DNA of 64,000 bases from an uncultured Bacilli bacterium (GCA_934098385.1 CAKOOJ010000004.1:22619-86618), one strand, 5' to 3'; positions 16,781-27,039 are shown, counted from the first letter of the stretch. Program-made: numbers and translations. Notes: generated from the sequence alone by a model not told the origin.

Positions 16781-18011
16781 CTAACATAGCCATACTATAA
16801 TTGCTAAAATCTAAATTTAATATAATATCTTTATAAGTATCAAATAGAATATTTTCTATATCTTTTATAGTATCTAGCCCATCATATTTAAAAGATACTA
16901 TATTTTCTATTAAAGGATCAATAGTTCTATAAATATCGTCACTTCTGGTTATTAAATCTATAATATAATTTCTTTTACATAAATTAAAATATTCTTCATC
17001 AAATATAAATTTCTTATTTTTAAAATAATCTATTATAATATCATTAAATAAATTCATTTTTTTAGTATTTGCTTCTACTCTTATAACATGATAACCTTCA
17101 ACTAGATCGCAAGAATAATTAATGTTACCTATTATAATATTTCTATTAACTAAATTTGTATTTAAAGTGCTAGTAACACCAAAATTATTCTTTAAAAAAT
17201 AATATAAATATGTATCTAGCATTAATTTATCATATGGTAACATATTTAGTGTATCTATTTTAAAAGATATTATACTTTTTTCTAAATTAATGTCTTCAAT
17301 AACTTTTACTTTCTTTTTATTAACTTCTTTTTTATGTAATACTTTAACTTTTTCTATTTTTATATCTTTAAATTCAATATCATTATAAACTTCTTTAATT
17401 ACATTGATAATATTATCTTTATTAAATCTTCCCCCTATAACTATAATTTCATTATTTGGTCTATAAAATGAATTAAAAGCTAATTCTATATCTTTCTCTT
17501 TAATACTCTCGATATCAGATAAATCGCCTAAAATACTTTTAAAATTTTTAGTATCTAGTATAGCACTAATGCTTGCATTATATATACTACTCGTATCTTT
17601 ACTGTCTAAACTTCTTCTTTTTTCTTCAAGTATTGGACCTCTTATATTATTTATTACTTCTTTATTAATTATAGGACTATGAATACCACTTAATAATATA
17701 CCTAGATTATTTTCTACTTCTTCTACACAATCAATATAAAATTGTGTTCTGTCTATGCTAGTAAAACCATTACTCCCTACTCCTCTCATTCCAAATATTC
17801 TCATCAAATCACCATACGCACTACTTTCAAGTACTAAATGTTCTAAGAAATGAGCAATACCACTTTTTATAGTATGGTTCTTACCATTAATTTTTACTTC
17901 ATTATCTTTACCACCAAAATTAACTATCAAATTTATATATGTAGTATGTTTATTATTATCAGGTAATAAATATATTTTTAACCCATTGTCTAACTCAATT
18001 TTTTCTAACAT
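16770..18011 (-). CDS. M16 family metallopeptidase, active subunit (YmfH-like)
   Basis: 413-aa zinc peptidase of the pitrilysin/processing-peptidase family. The inverted zinc motif is H54-x-x-E57-H58 (HFLEH) and the third ligand region is 'ILEEKRRSLDS'. Paired with the next gene upstream, which lacks the motif; M16B peptidases often work as such an active/inactive heterodimer (Bacillus YmfH/YmfF). Natural substrates are unknown for the Bacillus pair. The ATG overlaps the stop of its partner by one base, so the two are co-translated. Confidence 0.88.
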   Translation of the reverse strand: MLEKIELDNGLKIYLLPDNNKHTTYINLIVNFGGKDNEVKINGKNHTIKSGIAHFLEHLVLESSAYGDLMRIFGMRGVGSNGFTSIDRTQFYIDCVEEVENNLGILLSGIHSPIINKEVINNIRGPILEEKRRSLDSKDTSSIYNASISAILDTKNFKSILGDLSDIESIKEKDIELAFNSFYRPNNEIIVIGGRFNKDNIINVIKEVYNDIEFKDIKIEKVKVLHKKEVNKKKVKVIEDINLEKSIISFKIDTLNMLPYDKLMLDTYLYYFLKNNFGVTSTLNTNLVNRNIIIGNINYSCDLVEGYHVIRVEANTKKMNLFNDIIIDYFKNKKFIFDEEYFNLCKRNYIIDLITRSDDIYRTIDPLIENIVSFKYDGLDTIKDIENILFDTYKDIILNLDFSNYSMAMLEKK

Positions 18012-19231
18012 TAAATATCACCTTCTAACACATAAAGAACTTTTAGATTCAATCTACTAACAAACTCTTTTAAATCATTAGAAGTAATATTTTTTAATAT
18101 ATTAATCTCCTCATCAGTAGTTAAATCAGTATTATAATATTTATTAATTATATCACTAGTATTTATATAAAAATTATCTAATTCTCTTTCTTTACTAAGT
18201 TCCATTCTTTTTAATATATAATTAATATTCTTTTCATATTTTTTTATATTTTTTAAATCATCTATTATTCCATTAATAATTAATTTAGCATAATTAATAT
18301 TAGTTTTATTAGTAACAGCTTTAATAAATAATAATCCATTCTTAAGCATAACATTACTACTTGTATTGTATACTAAATTACTATCCTTACGCAAAGCATT
18401 CATTAACAAACTACTACTACTAGAATTAAGAAGTAAGTTAATCATATATAATTTATAAAAATCTTCTTTTTTATAGTCTTTAACATTATATACCATATAT
18501 ATTATACTTTGATAAAATTTGCTAGTTTCATATTTTTCTATTAAATTATTATCTTTATAATAATTATCATATTCTGCTATAACTTTATATTCTTTTAAAT
18601 TTAATTTATTTATATAATTATTAATTATATTTGAAACTTTATCTTTATCTATATTACCATTTATGAATATTTTAGGTTTGGTATTTTTTATATATTTATT
18701 ATAAAAACTTTTAATATCATCTATTGTTAACTTATTTATATTATCTAAATCTCTATATTTTAATTTATTAAATATACAATCTTGATCTAATAAATCCAAT
18801 AAATTTTTTTCTGCAATAAACTCTATATTCTTATAATTATCTAATAACTTTTCTGTATATAATCTCTTCTCTTTATTAAATAATTCTATATCACCTAAAT
18901 TATTATCATATATATTATCTAATAAAAATAATATTTGTTCTTCTAACTTATCTTCTTTAAGAAGATTTTTATTTGGTATTAATAAAGATATATTTAAAAA
19001 ATATACATCGTTTATACCTTGATTTAATGAATTATAATTTATAATATATCTATTTAATTTTTCTTTTTGATGTAATGCTTCACTATTATATTTTTTATTA
19101 CTTCTATTTAATAATCTAGAAAGTATTGTTAATGCCATTATTTCATCTTTATCACATTTAAATTGATATATAAAATTTATAAGTGTTGTGTGAAATTTTT
19201 TATTTTCAACATATTTTGTAATTGTACTCAT
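18011..19231 (-). CDS. M16 family metallopeptidase homologue, inactive subunit (YmfF-like)
   Basis: 406 aa with M16 fold features ('INFIYQFKCDKDEIMALTILSRLLNRS' at the start, here in part, and 'NALRKDSNLVYNTSS...GLLFIKAVTNKTN' in the C-terminal half). No HxxEH motif is present where it would be expected, so it is the non-catalytic partner of the downstream gene. AGAGGTTATTAT precedes the ATG. First gene of a two-gene operon. Confidence 0.8.
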   Translation of the reverse strand: MSTITKYVENKKFHTTLINFIYQFKCDKDEIMALTILSRLLNRSNKKYNSEALHQKEKLNRYIINYNSLNQGINDVYFLNISLLIPNKNLLKEDKLEEQILFLLDNIYDNNLGDIELFNKEKRLYTEKLLDNYKNIEFIAEKNLLDLLDQDCIFNKLKYRDLDNINKLTIDDIKSFYNKYIKNTKPKIFINGNIDKDKVSNIINNYINKLNLKEYKVIAEYDNYYKDNNLIEKYETSKFYQSIIYMVYNVKDYKKEDFYKLYMINLLLNSSSSSLLMNALRKDSNLVYNTSSNVMLKNGLLFIKAVTNKTNINYAKLIINGIIDDLKNIKKYEKNINYILKRMELSKERELDNFYINTSDIINKYYNTDLTTDEEINILKNITSNDLKEFVSRLNLKVLYVLEGDI

Positions 19232-19321
19232 ATAATAACCTCTAATTCATATTTTATTGTTACTACTAATCTTATAAGATATATTTTATCATGATGTAAT
19301 TGTAATGTAAATTAGGAAAAA

Positions 19322-19344
19322 GAAAAAAGTCAACAATTTGACTT
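19322..19344 (-). terminator. terminator overlapping the stop codon of the thioredoxin-fold gene
   Basis: Minus strand AAGTCAA-ATTG-TTGACTT then TTTTTC. Confidence 0.75.
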
Positions 19345-19591
19345 AATTCATACTAAGTATTTTAGAAATTTCACGTGTTGTTAGTACTTTTCCTTCAGAA
19401 ACTTTATTTCCGTTAATTATTAAAGTAGGAGTATTTTTTATATTATATTTTTTTAAATAATTAACATCATTTATTTCTTTAACATCTATATTAATATCAC
19501 TATTTATTTTTCTTATATTTTTAATTAATTTAATTCCATTATGTGTTTTACTTCCGACTACTTTTATTTCTATACTTATTCCTCCTTCCAT
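19343..19591 (-). CDS. small thioredoxin-fold protein lacking the CxxC active site
   Basis: 82 aa at most. The pattern 'IEIKVVG......IKLIKNI', then 'YNIKNTPTLIINGNKVSEGKVLTTREISKIL', matches the thioredoxin_3 ('redox-active disulfide protein 2') family including the cis-Pro loop (NTPTL) and the GKV ending. The usual CxxC is replaced by SKTHNG, with no cysteine anywhere. The best ribosome site, AAGGAGG (19587-19581), lies inside the 5' part of the frame and points to an ATA codon at 19573 rather than the ATG at 19591. A TATAGT -10-like box lies only about ten bases before the ATG. Either start leaves the same fold. Confidence 0.6.
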   Translation of the reverse strand: MEGGISIEIKVVGSKTHNGIKLIKNIRKINSDINIDVKEINDVNYLKKYNIKNTPTLIINGNKVSEGKVLTTREISKILSMN

Positions 19592-19690
19592 GATTACATG
19601 ATACTATAACAAAATGAATAAGATGTGAAATAATTATGAAGTTTTTGTGAAATTAATTTATTAAAAAACATGAGTATAATCTCATGAATT

Positions 19691-22600
19691 TTATTTAAAT
19701 AGATTTTTAATTTTATCTATAAAACTAGTTTTAATTTCTTTATTAGTATTAGTTTTTTCTTCTACTTTCTTTTCTTTACTATCTATTACTAATACGAATT
19801 TAGTTTCATCAGCTTTATTTTTATTAGTTAATTGATATTCATTACCTAAACTAACTAATTTTTTAACTCTAGCACTTGTAGGTTTAACTTTATTATCTAC
19901 TATATCACTTAATACTTTTATACCTTCATCATTATATTTAGTTATACCATTAGACAATTCATTAATACCATTATCTAACATATCTACACCATTATATAAA
20001 GTACCGAGTGATTCACTAATACTTTTTACAGATTCATTTTTAACAACATTTGCAACTTCATTAGATAATGTTGGTGCAATATTACTTGCTACACTTTCTG
20101 CAGTACTCTTTGCAACACTAGCTGATACACTTTTAGAAACATTTTCAGCAACATAATTAGATGTATCACTTAATGCATTTTTAATACTTGTTTCTACAGC
20201 AGTTTTTAACGCCATAAATGTTGTATCATTATTTATAGTTGTACAATCAATTACTTCTTCTGGTGTATAAGAAGTATAATTTTCACCCTTTGTATTAATA
20301 GCATTTTGGCATACTAAGTATGAATTATATTCACCAGTAGCTTGTAAATATGTACCTAATATATTTAATCCAGCATTATTACCAATCTCATTTACTTTAA
20401 CATCATTAGGGTCCATATTATTTTTAACTTCTTTCCAAGCTTCATTACTTATAGAATTCAAATAATCACTTGTAAAAGTACTATCTACATTACTTACTGT
20501 TTTATTTTTTATTGCATTAACATCTTCTTCGCTTAAAGCATTTCCACTACTCTTCTTAAGTTTATCAATAGAACTTGATAAACTACTTTTTAAAGTATTT
20601 GAACCACTTTTTATTTTCTTAGATGATTCATCTATTAAATTCATATTATCTTGTAAAAGTTTAGTTTTATCATATAAACTATCTAACTCATTTAAACTAC
20701 TAATATCATTACTACTAATTAATTTAGGAGTTGCAACATTATATATAGAAGGTAATTTAAAATTAGTTGTATCAAAAGTAATAGTAATATTATTCATATT
20801 CTTTAAACTACTAATATTTAAACTTTCATATAATCCTGGAGCACTTAATCCTACTACTATATTCTTAGTACCAGTAGAAATTACTTTACCATTATTAATA
20901 TTTATATTAGTATTTTCTTTACCGTCAAGTATCATACCTGTAGTTATTAAAAATGGTGTATACATAGTTTCATTCTTACCATTTATACTAACGTTATGAC
21001 TATCTTTATTCTTATAATCGATTGATATACTAACTTTACCTTTTTTACCTAATATGTCATCTAATTCTTTTACTTTACCATCTAATTTATATGTTATACT
21101 TAATTCTATTGGTAAATCTTTATCATATTTACCTTGATAAAATATATCATTTTTATTAGAATTCCATACAATCTTATTATTATCTATTTTATATGTTTCA
21201 TCACCATTTATATTTAAAATATCTTTTAATTCTGAATAATCATTTATATTTTCTAACTTTTCATCATTTATTAAATGTTCATTAACAAAAGTTGTTTTTA
21301 ATTTACCATTATATTCTAATTTACTATATACTGTTTCATTTTTACTTAAAGCATGTACTGGAGTTGCAAATAAAGACAATATTAGAAATGAACTAACAAT
21401 AGTATTTTTAATCTTTTTATTCATATTAACTTTCCTTTCTTTTATAACAAATTTATCAAATATTAATAATATAGAAGGCAATACAGTTATAACAACTATC
21501 ATACTTATTATTGCACCTCTTGAAATTAATGTACAAAGAGAACCAACCATTTCAAGTTTAGAATAAACTCCTACACCGAATGTTGCAGCAAAGAAACATA
21601 ATCCACTAACGAATATTGAGTGCCCATTATAATCAAGCGTTAATTTCATAGCCTCTTTCTTATCGTATTTCTTTCTATTTTCTATATATGTTGTAGTAAG
21701 TAATATTGCGTAATCTATTGTAGCTCCTAACTGTATAGTACCTAACACTATTGGTGCAACAAATGGAAGTACTGTTCCACTAAAATATGATATAGACATA
21801 TTAGTGAAAATAGCAAACTCTATTGCAAGTATTAAAAGTATTGGTAAAGATAAACTATGAAGTACAATAATTAATATAATAAATATACAAACTATAGAAG
21901 AATAATTAACATTTTTAAAGTCGGTATCACTTATATTAATTAAGTCTTTCATTAAAGGACCTTCACCTGCTACAATAGCAGTATCATCATATTTCTTAAC
22001 AATATCATTAACTTTAACTATTTGATTATTCAATTCATCACTAGCAACTTCATAAATTGAGTTAACAAGTATTGCTTGATATTTATCATTTTTAAATATA
22101 CTTAATGTATCTTTATCTAACATATTATCTGATAAACCAGCATTCTTTAATTCTTCATAAGATAATACAAAATCTATACCATCTACATCTTTTAAATCAT
22201 TTATCATATTATTTACATTATTACTCTTTAAATTACTATTAACTAATATTATTTCTGGACTAACTATATTATAATTATCTCTTAAATAATTATTAGTACT
22301 AATACTTTCTAATGTTTCTGGTAATGATTTATCTATTTTATAATATACACTAACTTTGTTATTAGCTAAATACATAGGAACCAATAATATTAAGAATATT
22401 ATAAATATTAATTTATTATGTTTTATAACAAAATTGTTTAATGGACTGAAATTAATTTTAAAACTCTTATGTTTAGTTTTTTCTACATATTTATCAAATG
22501 TAAGAAGTAATGCTGGGAATAACGTAATAACACTTATAACACCTAGTAAAACTCCTTTCGCCATTACTATACCTAAATCTCGTCCTAAAGTTAATTTCAT

Positions 22601-23470
22601 AGTACAAAGTACTAAGAATCCAGCAATTGTTGTTAAACTACTACCCATAACTGATTTAAAAGTTTCAACTATTGCTTTACTCATGGCTTCATTTCTATTC
22701 TCATATTTTTTCTTTTTATCTTCATAAGAATGATATAAGAATATAGAGAAATCTGTAGTAACCCCTAGCTGTAAAACAGCAACTAAAGCTTTAGTAATAT
22801 ATGATATTTCTCCTAAAAATATATTACTACCTAAATTAAATAATATAGCACAACCAATATTACCTAGTAATAATACTGGAACTAAGTATGAATCAAGTGA
22901 TAACTCCAACACTAATATACATAGTACTACAGCAATAACAATATATATCATTATTTCACTTTCACTTAAATTCATAGTATCTAGTACCATACTACTCATA
23001 CCGCCAAGTTTCATATTTTTAGATATCTTTCTTATTTCTCTAACAGCATCTATTGTTGAATTAGCACTAGTACCATCTTTAAAAGTAATAAGTAAAATAT
23101 CTGTATTATCTTTATGTAAATGACTAGTGACCTCACTTGGTAAGAAATCTACTGGTACATTAGTACCAACAACATCATATAAAGATATAACATTATTTAC
23201 ACCATCTACATCTTTTATTTTATCCTCTAATTTAATAATATCTTTATTAGATAAATTACTAACTACTACTGTACTATAAGAACCCATATCAAAGTCATCA
23301 GTTAAAATATTTTGTCCTTTAATAGTCTCAATATCACTAGGCAAATAAACTAATATATCATAATTTACTTTAGTTAATTTCATACCTATAAAAGATAATA
23401 CTAATAATATTAGAGAAATAATTAATATTAATATTTTCTTTTCACAAATCTTATTTGCAAACTTTTTCAT
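19691..23470 (-). CDS. MMPL/RND family transporter fused to a secreted C-terminal domain
   Basis: 1259 aa from the ATG at 23470 (GAAGGGAGAAG upstream). Residues 1-682 are a complete RND/MMPL exporter: two halves, each with one leading helix, a large outer loop and five helices, and the conserved 'LQLGVTTDFSIFLYHSYED' and 'IQLGATIDYAILLTTTYIENR' segments (in part) of the SSD-like region. Residues 683 onward begin MNKKIKN plus a signal-peptide-like stretch ending TPVHA, then a 550-residue extracytoplasmic domain with Ser/Ala-rich coiled-coil. An internal ATG at 21424 with AGAAAGGA upstream marks the junction. A divergent TetR gene probably controls it. Cargo unknown: lipid or drug. Confidence 0.8.
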   Translation of the reverse strand: MKKFANKICEKKILILIISLILLVLSFIGMKLTKVNYDILVYLPSDIETIKGQNILTDDFDMGSYSTVVVSNLSNKDIIKLEDKIKDVDGVNNVISLYDVVGTNVPVDFLPSEVTSHLHKDNTDILLITFKDGTSANSTIDAVREIRKISKNMKLGGMSSMVLDTMNLSESEIMIYIVIAVVLCILVLELSLDSYLVPVLLLGNIGCAILFNLGSNIFLGEISYITKALVAVLQLGVTTDFSIFLYHSYEDKKKKYENRNEAMSKAIVETFKSVMGSSLTTIAGFLVLCTMKLTLGRDLGIVMAKGVLLGVISVITLFPALLLTFDKYVEKTKHKSFKINFSPLNNFVIKHNKLIFIIFLILLVPMYLANNKVSVYYKIDKSLPETLESISTNNYLRDNYNIVSPEIILVNSNLKSNNVNNMINDLKDVDGIDFVLSYEELKNAGLSDNMLDKDTLSIFKNDKYQAILVNSIYEVASDELNNQIVKVNDIVKKYDDTAIVAGEGPLMKDLINISDTDFKNVNYSSIVCIFIILIIVLHSLSLPILLILAIEFAIFTNMSISYFSGTVLPFVAPIVLGTIQLGATIDYAILLTTTYIENRKKYDKKEAMKLTLDYNGHSIFVSGLCFFAATFGVGVYSKLEMVGSLCTLISRGAIISMIVVITVLPSILLIFDKFVIKERKVNMNKKIKNTIVSSFLILSLFATPVHALSKNETVYSKLEYNGKLKTTFVNEHLINDEKLENINDYSELKDILNINGDETYKIDNNKIVWNSNKNDIFYQGKYDKDLPIELSITYKLDGKVKELDDILGKKGKVSISIDYKNKDSHNVSINGKNETMYTPFLITTGMILDGKENTNININNGKVISTGTKNIVVGLSAPGLYESLNISSLKNMNNITITFDTTNFKLPSIYNVATPKLISSNDISSLNELDSLYDKTKLLQDNMNLIDESSKKIKSGSNTLKSSLSSSIDKLKKSSGNALSEEDVNAIKNKTVSNVDSTFTSDYLNSISNEAWKEVKNNMDPNDVKVNEIGNNAGLNILGTYLQATGEYNSYLVCQNAINTKGENYTSYTPEEVIDCTTINNDTTFMALKTAVETSIKNALSDTSNYVAENVSKSVSASVAKSTAESVASNIAPTLSNEVANVVKNESVKSISESLGTLYNGVDMLDNGINELSNGITKYNDEGIKVLSDIVDNKVKPTSARVKKLVSLGNEYQLTNKNKADETKFVLVIDSKEKKVEEKTNTNKEIKTSFIDKIKNLFK

Positions 23471-23545
23471 ATTTCTTCTCCCTTCAAAAAGTATTTTATT
23501 AAAACATATAAAAAAATAACACACAATATATTAATAATATGTATG

Positions 23546-23595
23546 TTATCCAACAAAATATAAAATATGTATTAATATTTATCCAACAAAATATA
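23546..23595. promoter_or_regulatory. probable TetR operator: paired direct repeats in the divergent promoter region
   Basis: A 17-base element TTATCCAACAAAATATA occurs twice, at 23546-23562 and 23579-23595, 33 bp apart (about three helical turns). On the minus strand the element holds TTGGAT, a -35-like box; from the copy at 23546 a 17-base spacer leads to TATATT for the transporter gene. The second copy lies just upstream of the TetR gene's own -10 (TATAAT at 23625-23630). This placement suits repression of both genes. Confidence 0.65.
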
Positions 23596-23645
23596 CTTTA
23601 TCTTTACTTTTGTAAAATATATCATATAATATTGTTGTGGTTATT

Positions 23646-24209
23646 ATGAAAGAGAAGAAAGATTTAAGAATTATAAAAACTAAAATGGCATTATATAATG
23701 CATTAACTAATTTAATGAAAGATAAAACATTTGAAGAAATTAGAGTAAGTGATATATGTAATGAAGCATTAATTAATAGGTCAACTTTTTATGCTCATTA
23801 TGATGATAAATATGAATTACTTGTAGATTTTTTAAAGAATGTAGAAAACGAATTAACTAGTGAATTATCTAAAAATAATAATATAGTTAATACTAAAGAA
23901 TATTATATAGAACTTATTAGATTATTTTTAAATCATATTGAAGAAAAGAAAGATATATATAATTCAATTATGATTAATAATAGAAATAGTATTATGATGG
24001 ATATATTACTTAATGTAGTTAATAATGATTTATTGAATAAAGCAAACGGTAATAATAATAGTGTTATTCCAAGTGATATAGCTGCTAAATTTTATTTAGG
24101 CGGTGTTATTAATTTAGGAATAGACTATATTAGTAATAATAAATATTCTAAAGAAGATTTAATTAAATATTATAGTATTTTAATACCAGATAATATAGGA
24201 AAAGAGTAA
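23646..24209 (+). CDS. TetR/AcrR family transcriptional regulator
   Basis: 187 aa from ATG at 23646 (a GTG three codons earlier is also possible). N-terminal HTH of the TetR type: 'MALYNALTNLMKDKTFEEIRVSDICNEALINRSTFYAHYDDKYELL', shown here only by its core NRSTFYAHY. The C-terminal half is helical and variable, as expected for ligand binding. Divergent to the MMPL transporter and separated from it by paired repeats, so it most likely represses that transporter and itself. Confidence 0.88.
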   Translation: MKEKKDLRIIKTKMALYNALTNLMKDKTFEEIRVSDICNEALINRSTFYAHYDDKYELLVDFLKNVENELTSELSKNNNIVNTKEYYIELIRLFLNHIEEKKDIYNSIMINNRNSIMMDILLNVVNNDLLNKANGNNNSVIPSDIAAKFYLGGVINLGIDYISNNKYSKEDLIKYYSILIPDNIGKE

Positions 24210-24229
24210 TTGTTAGTTACTCTTTATTT
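24202..24229. terminator. terminator between convergent TetR and surface-protein genes
   Basis: Stem AGAGTAA / TTACTCT with T-run on the + strand; overlaps both stop codons. Confidence 0.7.
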
Positions 24230-26084
24230 CTTTTCCATTAACATATAATTTATATCCATTAAAATCTATATTAGAATTAGTACTATCACTATTATCTAAA
24301 CTAGTTATATATGAATCACCAGTTAATTTTATACTAGATGTTTTATCTAATTTTAATGTTATAGATTTAGCACTGTTATCACTATTTATAACACCTTCAT
24401 AATAAGATTTATTTGTAAGATTCATTGTTAGTGTACTAATACTATCTATCACAATATTTCCTACTGCTTTTTGGTTAGTCATATTTAATGTAACAGTTCC
24501 GCCATTACTTCCAGTATTTCCCCAAGAATCAGCTTGTGCTCTTAAAAATGAGCCAGTACTGTCATTATTTATAATAGTATTATTTTCTAGATTTATTTCA
24601 CTTGATGTATTAGTTATATAAAATGTATCTCCTTTATTAGTTGTGATTTTAGAATTTTTTGCAGTAAATGTACTAACACCAGTATCTGCATCTCCACTCA
24701 TTGATTGATAAAGAAAGATATTTTTATATGTTGTAGATTTTCCATTTAATTTATTATTAGTATCAGTTAAATCTACATTTTCTAATGTAACACTATTTTT
24801 ACCTTCTATTACAACTCCTTCACTTGCGTTAGCAACTAATGTAGCATTTTTTACAGTAATATCGGCAGTTGAATATATTGTTGGAGAACCTTGCCCTGTA
24901 GTTTTATAAGTTCCTTTATTTACTATAACAGTTCCGCCTCCTCTATCAGTTCTAATTGCAGCACTACTAGTACCACTTGTATTAATTTCTAAGTTAGTAG
25001 CATTCATTACACCACCACCAGTTGTCATTATTCCACCTGAATTATCTTTTGTTGTAGTTATTTTAGAATCACTTATATTAATAGTTGTTCCATCACTATT
25101 TGTATTGCTAGTTGTTGCACTACCTCCGTAACTAAATACCCCGTTAGCACCTGTTGCATCAGTTTTAACAGTTATATTTTTTAAATTTAATGTACTACTA
25201 TCTTTTGCAAGTATTGCAGAATTAGTTCCATAAAATGATGTATTATCTCCACCATCACTATCTCCAGTTTTATTAACTGTAATATTACTTAATGTACTAG
25301 TACCATTACTAACTAGTAAAGCATTTTCATCACTACTACTAGATTTATATTCACCACTATCAATTTCTGTATCTTCTTTTATTTCAGTTTTAGCCGAATA
25401 TGTTGCATTCGAATTATTATTCATATTCATATTATTATTGTTATTACTTAAAAATATATTTTTAGTTATATATGAATCTAAGTAAGTTAATCCTCCAGTA
25501 ATTATTATAGTACTCATAATATATATTAAAATCTTATCTTTATTTTTAAATGTTTCTTTAATACCATATTTATTAAAATTAGACATTATTAAATACATAA
25601 TCAAAATACCAAACATAAAACTTTCTATACCAAATGCAATAATATATTTTGTATCAAGTGATGTATTCATATTATTTGGCATACTAGGTATTTCACTAGG
25701 TTGATTATTATCAGTATTTGATTCGTTATTTGTATCACTATTATTTTCAGTACTCTTTGTAGTATTATTTTCATTTGTACTTTGTTGTGTTGTTTCATTA
25801 TTATTTTCGTTATTCTCATTAGGCTTAGCTGGAGGTTCTCCTCCAGAATCATTACTTGGTTTTTCTGGTGGAGTATTTGTATTACTATCACTAGAATTAC
25901 TATTATTTCCAGGCATCTCTGTTGGCTCTCCCATATTATTATCGTTTCCACCATTGTTATTCATATTAGGCATAGTATTATTATTACTAGTATGATTTTT
26001 AGCATAATTCATAGTAAAGAACATACTTACACCCATTAGTATAATTAATATACTTATTATTATATTTTTTAAATATCTTTTCAT
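24213..26084 (-). CDS. membrane-anchored surface protein with right-handed beta-helix-like domain
   Basis: 623 aa. A first membrane helix (about 7-24) is followed by a low-complexity Asn/Pro/Glu/Ser/Thr linker (about 30-140) containing PEKPSND and EPPAKPNE units. Two more helices follow (about 149-171 and 186-204), then about 390 residues of short beta-strand repeats rich in Thr/Ser/Asn/Gly ('STLNLKNITVKTDATG', 'NATNLEINTSGTSS', 'DITVKNATLVANAS'). The repeats fit a pectin-lyase/adhesin-like beta-helix. The domain lies outside the cell. It may bind polysaccharide or serve adhesion; no catalytic motif seen. GAAAGGAAATAA precedes the ATG. Confidence 0.7.
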   Translation of the reverse strand: MKRYLKNIIISILIILMGVSMFFTMNYAKNHTSNNNTMPNMNNNGGNDNNMGEPTEMPGNNSNSSDSNTNTPPEKPSNDSGGEPPAKPNENNENNNETTQQSTNENNTTKSTENNSDTNNESNTDNNQPSEIPSMPNNMNTSLDTKYIIAFGIESFMFGILIMYLIMSNFNKYGIKETFKNKDKILIYIMSTIIITGGLTYLDSYITKNIFLSNNNNNMNMNNNSNATYSAKTEIKEDTEIDSGEYKSSSSDENALLVSNGTSTLSNITVNKTGDSDGGDNTSFYGTNSAILAKDSSTLNLKNITVKTDATGANGVFSYGGSATTSNTNSDGTTINISDSKITTTKDNSGGIMTTGGGVMNATNLEINTSGTSSAAIRTDRGGGTVIVNKGTYKTTGQGSPTIYSTADITVKNATLVANASEGVVIEGKNSVTLENVDLTDTNNKLNGKSTTYKNIFLYQSMSGDADTGVSTFTAKNSKITTNKGDTFYITNTSSEINLENNTIINNDSTGSFLRAQADSWGNTGSNGGTVTLNMTNQKAVGNIVIDSISTLTMNLTNKSYYEGVINSDNSAKSITLKLDKTSSIKLTGDSYITSLDNSDSTNSNIDFNGYKLYVNGKEIKSN

Positions 26085-26193
26085 ATTATTTATTTCCTTT
26101 CATTTTTATTATAATTATTATTAAATATTATACTCTATTATATAATCTCTCCCTTCTTTAATTAAATATTAATACTGTTTTATTAAATGAAAA

Positions 26194-26222
26194 TTAAAAA
26201 ATGTAGTTTTTTGTACTACATT
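26194..26222 (-). terminator. terminator after the peptidase E-like pseudogene
   Basis: Minus strand AATGTAG / CTACATT stem followed by TTTT. Confidence 0.75.
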
Positions 26223-26229
26223 AAATTAT

Positions 26230-26929
26230 TTATATTTCTATTTTTTCTTTTTTTCCATTTTCAAAAATATAGTATGGCAATTCTCCTATTACTCTTATAT
26301 TTTCGCCATCAAAGAATATAGTATCTTCTTCTGGGATTGCAATTACCTTTTCATTTTCTTTAGTATAATCACTAATGAAATTAGTATATTCTTTCATTAA
26401 ACTTTTATTTTCTTCTTCAGTATATTTAGATTTATAATTAGTATAATGAACAAATAATGATATTCCATTTAAATAATTAAATCCACTTGTATCTTTTATA
26501 CCGACCTCATTATTATCCATAATTTTAATAGCGTTAATATCTTTTCCAAATATAACTGCACCAGCAGAACCACCATATATTATTCCTTTATTTAATATAT
26601 ATTTTTTTAATTTATCATAGGTTTTTGTTGCTTTAATACCATTTAATAATTTATAAGTATTTCCTCCACCAATATATATTAATGAATACTTATCTAAATT
26701 TTTTTCTTCTAATTCCTCAAATGATCTTACCATTTCAATGTTTGGAATATCTATCATAGATATTTCTTCTTTTATCCATTCATAACAACCATCATATGGA
26801 TGATCTTCTTCATCCATAGCTAATGGTATATATAATACCGGCTTGTTATGATTAATTATTTTATTTATTTCTTTATATGTTAATAATGTTTGTTTACCAC
26901 AACCTCCACCATTTAAAAATAATTTAATA
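26230..26929 (-). pseudogene. peptidase E (S51, dipeptidase E-like), frameshifted and without a normal start
   Basis: The main open part (26230-26880) carries the S51 signatures 'YIGGGNTYKLL' and the nucleophile elbow 'YGGSAGAVIF', with a C-terminal 'AIPEEDTIFFDG'. The missing N-terminus is present in another frame at 26881-26929: KLFLNGGGCGKQTLL, the usual beginning of this family, behind a good AAAGGAG. The two frames are split by one extra A in an AAA run near 26882, and the first codon is ATT instead of ATG. Both defects point to a decaying gene; a short N-terminally truncated product from ATG 26817 would lack the first strand. Confidence 0.75.
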
Positions 26930-27039
26930 TATCTTCTCTCCTTTATAATTTATAAATATAACTAATCTCATATATATTTTGATTTCCTATTTTAGATTTA
27001 ATTTTTTTACCTTATTTTATCTTGCTATACCAAATAATG

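Noticed and set aside
26927..26929. ATT as a genuine rare start codon of the peptidase E gene
   Set aside because: The frame from ATT hits a stop after about 16 codons because of a one-base insertion, so gene decay explains both defects better.
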